64,000 nt of DNA from Phoronis australis (lineage: Eukaryota; Phoronida; Phoronidae), in assembly GCA_002633005.1 (NCBI GenBank), contig NMRA01000498.1, positions 181,668 through 245,667 of the forward strand, written 5' to 3'. The notes below the pieces were generated by a model. It was not told the origin of the DNA and ran no database searches. It saw only the letters and a program-made list of their open reading frames with translations. Of this stretch, positions 58,301-64,000 are shown piece after piece. Position numbers and translations under genes: made by a program. Each line of letters opens with the position of its first letter. The first letter of the stretch is position 1.

Positions 58301-58595
58301 ATGTAGTGGCACAGACGACAACAATGGACTTGTAACTGACGTTATCAATGGAATCCGCGGAGACAGTGTCGATGTTTCTTGTGGCAACGAAGGACGTGTC
58401 GATGACCTTACTGGTGACCGCACTTCTGTCAATAATGAAAGTGCTAGCGTGAGAAAAGAATATACTGATGACGATCACGGGTATCTGAAACAAAAGAAAA
58501 GTCGTAAGAATAAGTCTCCGTCACGAACAAACAACGAGAAGAGGCTATTCTGGTGGCGACGCCTTTTGTGTTGTACCCCGTCACCAGAAGATTGA
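55275..58595 (+). CDS. Large Asp/Gly/His-rich repeat protein (1106 aa), unknown family
   Basis: Uninterrupted 3.3 kb frame. N-terminal 100 residues, then many 11-residue repeats of the type GNGDPGHDTPY (about residues 150-480), an internal hydrophobic helix at about 491-510 (VLADLMIFLMACISAFVN), acidic linker, a second repeat block (about 650-990), a non-repetitive stretch, and a basic C-terminus (KQKKSRKNKS) followed by WWRRLLCCTPSPED. The adjacent Cys pair after the basic cluster could be palmitoylated (inference). Long open frame, codon-level conservation between internal copies and a following AATAAA argue it is real. The start at 55275 is uncertain; homology places the true N-terminus at 54928 upstream of a frameshift. 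No enzymatic motif; Asp/His density could suit metal binding, unproven. Confidence 0.72.
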   Translation: MSSSYCYSALNQNNFNENSEIANTLGTTQLQAKCKEKTDCVLAVQGLEHMAEATANGERCIFNAIEGKNGRLADVTDGMDRYVRDIKNDKFGRVINSEGGDKGNEKAILTVNDRNNVHDENDEDKRDDPCNEGDLRPGIIYEKSNHGSDASHDKRDSILEAPCDNGDPEHNTSKGNGGPWHDTPYQKDDPHNDTQSRNGDPDNEVLHKKGNPRQDTPYRKGDPDNGIPHEHGDTKEDTPYGSVVHEHDTVYEYGDPVKDTARERGDPRHDTSCGNGDPGNEHAILNVSDRNNAHDENDEDKRDDPCNDGDLRPGIIYEKSDHGSDALHDKRDSILEASCGNGGPEHTTSKGNGGTWHDTPYRKGDSYNDTQYRNGDPDNDISYKNGETQQDTQYGKGNPDNDIPHEHGDPKEDTPYGTVVPEHDTGYENGDPRQNTARERCDPRHDTSRGNGDPGNDTPYGDGDPAHDTLYGDDDLGCLNSNLNKALKVPIRVLADLMIFLMACISAFVNLTKRHIVPIAENLLDISVMLGDFEDDDLSEEYEDSSITLTRVDENGQTKTVHYEYIEDILDDIPEIPHGHQETTAAATTSLNSETKLKPCHLTTVTTVDNKSTLNQKNDFDENSGITNKVGAVQLQGICKEKTDAVLAIQGLEHITDATGDPGHGVSCGNGYPNDTSYRDDGPGHDTLSGNGDPGNDTSCANGDPVTDTPHGYGNPGNDTPYEDCDPGHAASCGNGYPGNDTPYGDSGPGHDTSFGNGDPGNDTLYGDSGPGHDTQYGNRDPGHGVPYESSYPYHYTPYGCDDSNHYTSGENCDPGYYTPYGNCVPEHDDAYRSGNLGHDTPNHVVTYVNGDLEHDTAYENGNNPAHDTPYGNGNTGPDVPHGNGDPNNDMSYGNGDPEHDSANENDGPENDSANENDDPEHDPAYENGDPEHDTAYDNGDPGHDILHGNGDPRYDTLHGNGDHDHDTLYAPDGNGDLGHDTLFGNGDTGRDANVETEPEISFTNRVRECSGTDDNNGLVTDVINGIRGDSVDVSCGNEGRVDDLTGDRTSVNNESASVRKEYTDDDHGYLKQKKSRKNKSPSRTNNEKRLFWWRRLLCCTPSPED
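55593..56648 (+). repeat. 528-bp higher-order tandem duplication in the repeat gene
   Basis: Two consecutive copies (55593-56120 and 56121-56648), both opening with GCTATTCTTA and preserving the frame (176 codons). They contain DENDEDKRDDPCN, RPGIIYEKS and about a dozen 11-residue units each. Confidence 0.85.
57251..58250 (+). repeat. 33-bp coding minisatellite block
   Basis: About thirty diverged units of GGAAATGGTGATCCAGGACA-TGATACTCCGTAT type, all kept in frame, encoding G-N-G-D-P-G-H-D-T-P-Y variants. Antisense and +1 frames are open too because of the repeat, and are ignored. Confidence 0.85.
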
Positions 58596-58995
58596 GAGTT
58601 CACTTGGGACTCTACCGATTGGGGGAATCATTATTCTAATTTATGTGCCCTGGAGTATTTGCAGAACTTTTACATTTTGAAGTGTATTTCTGTGTATTTT
58701 GAGCTTCAATACAAGTATTTTGCGGCCATTTGGTTTTACGTTGTTTGAAGTCATGTTTCGCCTGGTGTTGACTCCTCAGTGTTCGTCAAAGGATACTTTT
58801 TGTGGAGGTCACATACTGTAGTTTGCCGCGTGACTCAGGAAGGGGTTCCTAAAAAAGTGCCGTCAACTCAGCCAGATATTTCGCCGCTCTCTCACACCGT
58901 CTCCAGAGAGTTATATGCCCTTTGTGGTATTGCCTCGGGCCAGCCTCCGGCTCCGATGCGTACAAGAATTCACCATCACGATACTGTAATCATTC

Positions 58996-59001
58996 AATAA
59001 A
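58996..59001 (+). terminator. Candidate polyadenylation signal of the repeat gene
   Basis: AATAAA about 400 bp after the stop codon, same strand; nothing else coding in between. Confidence 0.5.
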
Positions 59002-59114
59002 TGTTTGAATTCCTCGACAGGTAAAAAAGTTTTCAATGAACAACTGGAAATATAAGTCATTGATTTCCGCCAAATCTTTAGAATATGGAGCTAAAAACGG
59101 CACCAAACCTATTT

Positions 59115-59332
59115 GATCAAAAACCGGACAATCGCCGCACAAATAAAAAAGTTCATGTTCAATTCAACGTTTCGTCTTTTCATTAGACATCATCAGGATC
59201 ATATTTACAACAATTTAGGACAACAAGTGCCAACATACAGCTCAGGTAACATCCATAGAGTGAAGTGAGAGACGAAACGTTGAATTGAACATGAACTTTT
59301 TTATTTGTGCGGCGATTGCCCGGTTTTTGATC
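59115..59332 (+). mobile_element. Foldback element with about 63-bp inverted arms
   Basis: GATCAAAAACCGG...CATGTTCAATTCAACGTTTCGTCT on the left is repeated inverted as AGACGAAACGTTGAATTGAACATG...CCGGTTTTTGATC on the right with about one mismatch. Central 90 bp unique. No ORF. Confidence 0.82.
59169..59196 (-). ncRNA. Hammerhead-ribozyme-like core in the foldback element
   Basis: The minus strand reads CTGATGA (59196-59190), then a stem II-like GTCT-loop-AGAC, then GAAAC (59173-59169). This order is the conserved hammerhead catalytic core and resembles the version found in Penelope-like retroelements. Stem III could be GTT/AAC, but the base expected at the cleavage site looks unfavourable (ATG), so activity is doubtful. 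Confidence 0.4.
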
Positions 59333-60357
59333 TTATTGTGGCCAAAAACTGACTTAACAAACCTATTTGATTCCGTGAGAAATCGGTACCAGAATTTGAT
59401 ATTCATCAACTAACTCGTTATGGATTAATTGTCAAGGCATCTCTTTTCACCATAACTCTTTGACCAAGTGCAGTCAATGTTAAATGTACAATTACCACCC
59501 GACCGCTTTACATTGCGCTCTAGTCAAAGACGGCGATTCGACAATAAGAGAATTTCTGAAAATAGAAAGAAAGTGTTCGGAAACTGGTGGTGGGTCACGA
59601 CTTCATGACATCAGAGCTTGAATATTGCTTGTTTGGTTTAAAATTGATTCAATTTATACTCCAGTTAACTTTAATTTGTAAAGGCCATTGAACTTTACTT
59701 TCAACACTTTTTAGCTCAACCTATCCTGGGGCGCATGCAACGATCGACTTGTTCAAACTAATGCTGACATTGCCTTTTGATAAGGGTGCGACGATTAATC
59801 AAATTATAATCGAAGTCGATGCAGGAGCAAACGATTTCGATATAGACACGCCTAACCACATTTCGATTTTGTAGTTCTAATTTCGCCGTTGGTATGGGTG
59901 TCTTACAATCATGAAAATTGGGATATTGAACAAATAAACAGCTCAAGATCGTTCATTAGTTTTAATCTTATCATTTTTAGCAAGTGTATTGCTAAAATTA
60001 ATACAAGTGGCAAGTTAACAACTTTCGTTTGTGAACCAATGAATTAATTTGACAAACAAGAATCGAATCGAAAATCTATCAAAAATTCCTCCTTGGCATA
60101 AAGAATCGTGATACAAATGGCATCGTTGACTAAAGCACTTTTCATTTGTTTTTCAAAAAGTCCTTCACTTCCAATTCCAAACTGCGTCTTACGGCTGCAA
60201 AAACGATAGCGTGCCTTTAAGGGCTAGCCACGACGAGTTCTCATCACACTCTGATCGCCCAGACAAAACGTCACATGGATTTACTCCCATCCCCACACTT
60301 GGGTTTTCATTGGAAAAAAACGGCTAAGCCTTTCAGACGTTAGTTTCACTTGGCAAG
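59333..60357. other. Intergenic, nothing recognised
   Basis: AT-rich sequence without supported ORF, repeat or RNA. Confidence 0.6.
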
Positions 60358-60846
60358 ATGGTGGTTAGAGGAATTGCAGGCGTTTCATTGTTTTCAAAAC
60401 AAAGAAACACAGTAGTGTTTTTTGTAAGAGTAATTGCGCCAGTGAAGGAAATTGATGTTTTTCGCGCCAAAGCTGCCCAGGCACACGCACACACTTTGTG
60501 GAACATTTTAGGAAACCAACGGGATAAGGTTTACCGGAGAGCATATTTGAAAGCTCCACGAGGAGTTCTTTTCGTATTTGTTGACCTGATTGGGTGCGCC
60601 ATTGATATCCCAGCCTCGTCCCCAAGGCCTCAGCGCTATCTTGAGGCTTGGAGACGAGGCTGTTGTGTTAATGTCGTTGCACTTAAGGAAGAAACAGTCT
60701 TTCCGAGAACAAATGTATGTTTCAATAGCAAGGTGTTCCGTCGAAATTGGAACCCCTTTGTGAAACAGACATCCCGGAGTGGAAAACAGACTGCCGCACC
60801 TTTAAAACAGCTAACCAGCCCGAAAAACACGAACCCCGACCTTTAA
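60358..60846 (+). CDS. Doubtful 162-codon ORF ending inside a transposon arm
   Basis: Good initiation context (CAAGATGG, also YY1-like). The N-terminal half has no recognised family, and a possible donor GTAAGAG at 60424 could make 60358-60423 a first exon. The C-terminal third lies in an inverted-repeat hairpin (60611-60664) and the left arm of the element at 60742-61716, so the ORF as a whole is unlikely to be a native protein. Confidence 0.2.
   Translation: MVVRGIAGVSLFSKQRNTVVFFVRVIAPVKEIDVFRAKAAQAHAHTLWNILGNQRDKVYRRAYLKAPRGVLFVFVDLIGCAIDIPASSPRPQRYLEAWRRGCCVNVVALKEETVFPRTNVCFNSKVFRRNWNPFVKQTSRSGKQTAAPLKQLTSPKNTNPDL
60611..60664 (+). repeat. 54-bp palindrome
   Basis: CAGCCTCGTCCCCAAGGCCT... 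and ...GAGGCTTGGAGACGAGGCTG are inverted with few mismatches around GCGCTATC. Strong hairpin. Confidence 0.65.
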
Positions 60847-61716
60847 AACAGGAATCCAACCCAGGGGATCGGACAGAGAACCCGGGAACCGAAACGCCAC
60901 TCCCGCACTTTCTGTCAGAGAGTGAATGCAATGAGTTCAGAAATTCCGATTCCAAATTCCGTTTTAATGCTCGATGAGGAGTTGAAGTACAAATTTTTTG
61001 AGGGCAAGAACGGTGAAATTGGTGACGGAGCAGGTCTTTTGAGTGAACAATTCTCTGGGTCCATTTCAAAATCTGGGAAATGATTGTGCCGGAAGTAATG
61101 TAAAGATATTTTAAGAAATTAATCAACAATGGCAGTCTAAAGTAGAAATGATATTTTTGTTCTTAATTTTTGAAAATGACTCACTTGACTTTAATCCTTA
61201 TCCCCAAGTGGTGGATAGGGCCTCTGTGACTAAGCGCTATCGAATCCTATTGTTAGCTATCTGTTTTATCTGCTCCATATTGTATCCGGTTTCAAATTTT
61301 TGAAAATATTTTGGAGAAACTAATGAATAATCTGAAATTAATTGAATATTCACCGACTATAATAACGTGTTGAGAGCACAGATTATGTTGAAATTCGCCC
61401 ACAGGCAAGTTGGACGAGTTTTACCGATAAAAATCAAATAATGAAGTCACTGTAATATAAGTTACGCTTTATTATTGACAATTTTTAAGAAACAAATACA
61501 GAAAACAACCGGAAAGTAATTGAAGATGAAAGTTTTAGGCTACTGACATAGTCTCAGAAAATCTGAAAAATTGTCCGGGTTTCCTGTCCGATCCGGACCC
61601 GGGGTTCGTGTTTTAAAGGTCGGGGTTCGTGATTTTCCGGCTGGTTAGCTGTTTTGAAGGTGCGGCATGTTTTCGACTACGGGATAGCTGTTTCACACCT
61701 GGATTCCAATTTCGCT
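60742..61716 (+). mobile_element. Non-autonomous DNA element with about 150-bp inverted ends
   Basis: Left arm CGAAATTGGAACCCCTTTGT...GAAACAGACATCCCG...CCGCACCTTTAAAACAGCTA...CACGAACCCCGACCTTTAAA is matched inverted by the right arm from about 61572 to 61716 (TTTAAAGGTCGGGGTTCGTG...TAGCTGTTTTGAAGGTGCGG...CCAATTTCG). Interior about 680 bp without transposase. The arms contain tandem ACCTTTAAAACA sub-repeats. Confidence 0.72.
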
Positions 61717-63656
61717 GAAATACTCCGAATACAACTTTGTGGGGGCATTGTTACTTTGTTATCGAGTGAAACCCTTTTTTCTCGACCATGAAATATATGC
61801 GTGACTGTACTTATTTGCATAGAACTACAGAAACTAGGTCTAGGATTTGTACAAACGAAACAATTGCTACAAAAAACGAGCGCGCTCAAACATGAAACGT
61901 GAAAAAATATAAAAATGAAGTATTTTAGCTATCGAATTACTCTTCTGAGAAAAGTGGGCCGGTGGGACAGAGGGAAACAACAGTTTAACTGTCCAAAAGA
62001 TGTCGCCCATGCATAATCGTCTTTCCCAACTTTCTTCCTTCCAGGCAAACTCGGAAACCAATTTTGGCGGGCAAATGTACTATCGTTTTTTCATATTTTG
62101 CATAAAAGATACCGCAAGTAGTAACAAATAAATGCGTTGTCAGTTCAAATATCTGCGTAAATACTAAAACGGTATGCTCTTATGGACCACCACGGAAATA
62201 AGTTTTTAGCTTTTTGGTGTTATCCAGATCGTGTACATAATTATTTTTTGAATTTTTCATCTTGTACCTTGTATTTATTATTGTATGTATTATTGTAATT
62301 ATGTAAATTATGAAATAAATTAATCTAATCTAACTTGCCTTGTAGGTAGGGAGGAGACGGTGGCAGATGCCTGCCCTCTTACAAATGGGGGTGTGCCTCC
62401 CCTAAAGTTAGTAATGGCAACACCTTTATAAGCCAGTTCTCCTGAATACTGCGATGGTGCTAGATCGCAGCAAATGCGCATCATTGGTGCAAACCATGTC
62501 TTACGGGATGTACACTTTATATCTTCATACTTAGAATAATGTATAATGTGCGGAATAATAACAAAATAAAAATAGAGCCTCTTTAACTGTGTCAGTAACG
62601 ATACCATCAAGACTAGTCAACTGACGTACCTTCAAATAGGGAAGTCAATGCAGTCAGGAAATTGGCAGAGTATTTTCAATTTACACGAAGCCGATTGCCT
62701 AACGGAGGTAGCAACGAGGGTAGTGAGCTTTTGAAGCGGCAAAGCTAATTCTGTGATCAGTACACGTTTTGTTACATTAATCTTGTTATAATTTCCATTA
62801 TAAACAGTGTTCTCTAGTTCGTTGTTAATTTATTTACGTATGTTATTCTTTTAATTCTATGAGTCCGTTCAAGGGTAATTTCAAACTCGTCAATTTTGCG
62901 TGGTATTCGTCAATGAGGCATAAGTTACGGACATCTCAATAGGAGTCGCGATGGCTTGAATTCGTATTGTTTACTCCCCGTGTTTACACCCTCAAGACAG
63001 AGAGGTACCGCCATCCAATCAGATTATCAGTTTTCCTTCAGCGATCCTGGACTGGCTAGAGTCCTGTGGGTGAGCTCCATTTTCTCAAAGGGGTATTCAG
63101 TTACAAATCTCTTTTAAGCATATTAGATCATAGAACCAATTTACTTTAAATATTTTGATTTTCTTTTTACACCTGTATAAGTTTAAATGAATTGTAATGG
63201 GTCGGCAAAATCAAAGACAAAACTGCACGGATCAATACTAAAATAATTTGACACCCCTCTTTGGCGTAATGCCGACCCCTCAATTACTCGGTGGTAATAC
63301 GGAATCTTTAAGTTGTAGTGTCCCGCGGCGAGCGGTCCCTTTGATTCGGTAAGCATCTTGGCGTTTCATATTTTATTTTGCATTGTCTATGTGTATTTGA
63401 ATCAGACGATTAATAACGTGAGTGTAGTCATGTTTACTCCAGAACATATCCAACCTTTGCCGTGGTAACATCACGCGTTATTTTCGTAAAGCGGACGAAC
63501 ATACCTGCCTCTCGCGCCTGCTGGACTTTGATGTTAGCGAAAATTATTCAAAAGTTTTTTGATTGTTGATCTTCAGAGTTTGTTAAACATCTGACAGCCT
63601 TACTGTAAACACGTGTTCCTTATCAAGATCGCTTTTCTCTAAAAGAGACTTGGAAC
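61717..63656. other. Intergenic, nothing recognised
   Basis: No supported gene or RNA. Short open frames on the minus strand (61677-62061, 62320-62610) have no family resemblance. Confidence 0.55.
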
Positions 63657-63662
63657 TATAAA
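63657..63662 (+). promoter_or_regulatory. TATA box of the gene starting at 63797
   Basis: TATAAA flanked by G/C-rich bases (GAACTATAAAGGCGAGGC), 140 bp before the ATG. This implies a transcription start near 63690 and a 5' UTR of about 105 nt. Positional inference. Confidence 0.5.
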
Positions 63663-63796
63663 GGCGAGGCCGACAATCGATAGAAGCCTTGGATTTTCAC
63701 GTGTTTTTTATTTTACTTAATCACTTTGCGTTTGATTTGTCTTCCCATAACATCGGACCCATGTATCTTTCAGAGCACAACTTCGTAGGACGCACC

Positions 63797-64000
63797 ATGA
63801 ACGCTATGGAGTATTGTGGTGTGAAACTGATCTTGTTTTACACATTTCACGTTTGTCTAGTTCTAAGTTATGTTCACGACGATGCGTCCGGTCGAATTAA
63901 CACTACCTACCAAGTCGTCTACAACCCAAATATCACAGCAAACGCCAAACAGATTCGCTGGGCTGAAACGGCATTTAACTTCATGACGACGCTTGACTGC
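63797..64000 (+). CDS. N-terminus of a secreted protein, truncated by the window end
   Basis: Open for all 68 codons to the last base. MNAMEYCGVKL then a hydrophobic run (ILFYTFHVCLVLSYV) gives a signal peptide, followed by HDDASGRINTTYQVV, NPNITANAKQIRWAETAFNF. Two N-glycosylation sequons (NTT, NIT) support an extracellular product. Family not recognised. An internal Met (63806) is an alternative start. Confidence 0.6.
   Translation, partial: MNAMEYCGVKLILFYTFHVCLVLSYVHDDASGRINTTYQVVYNPNITANAKQIRWAETAFNFMTTLDC

Noticed and set aside
55609-58493. Many Met/Ile- or Ser/His-rich open frames overlapping the 55-58.6 kb gene on both strands
   Set aside because: Shadow frames produced by the 33-bp repeat; only the GDPxHDT frame is long, continuous and preserved between the duplicated modules.

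Overview
The window looks like nuclear DNA of a marine invertebrate animal, most likely a non-vertebrate deuterostome. The reasons are spliced genes with GT-AG introns, an AT-rich background with many short foldback repeats, a eukaryotic tRNA with a canonical 37/38 intron, and invertebrate-type families: an M17 aminopeptidase of the C. elegans W07G4.4 type and secreted ShKT/mucin proteins. The species call is inference. No bacterial operon, CRISPR array or rRNA is visible.

Layout. (1) Positions 1-24.5 kb, + strand: the last five coding exons of an M17-type aminopeptidase. Its 17.3 kb intron holds a complete single-exon LRR-Ig transmembrane receptor gene on the opposite strand (10626-12227), a decayed LINE fragment and several MITE-like foldback elements. 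(2) Positions 26.5-42 kb, + strand: two tandem paralogs about 9.2 kb apart. Each has three exons with identical splice phases and encodes signal peptide, furin-like RXXR, ShKT modules, a Thr/Pro-rich mucin linker and a Ly6/uPAR-like three-finger domain. Both share a 14-bp double-GATA element just upstream of the start codon. (3) Positions 44.2-53.4 kb, - strand: a full six-exon MOB4 (phocein) gene encoding 220 residues. One splice donor lies in a four-copy 19-bp tandem repeat, and a 1.5 kb hAT-like element inserts 38 bp from another donor. (4) 53.6 kb, + strand: an intron-containing tRNA-Thr(AGT). (5) Positions 54.9-59.0 kb, + strand: an unrecognised long repetitive gene with an 11-residue Asp/Gly/His-rich repeat, a 176-residue higher-order duplication and a 1.8 kb duplication of the whole module; a 19-bp deletion shifts the frame after the first module. 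(6) Positions 59-63.6 kb: intergenic DNA with a foldback element carrying a hammerhead-ribozyme-like core and a 1 kb long-TIR element. (7) From 63.66 kb: a TATA box and the first exon of a secreted-protein gene that runs off the window.

The strongest candidates for something undescribed are the ShKT-mucin-LU pair with its shared promoter element (secreted, probably surface or mucus-associated; inferred) and the multi-level repeat gene at 55-58.6 kb. Exon coordinates were derived by hand from conserved protein sequence, GT/AG sites and phase bookkeeping; transcripts would be needed to confirm them.
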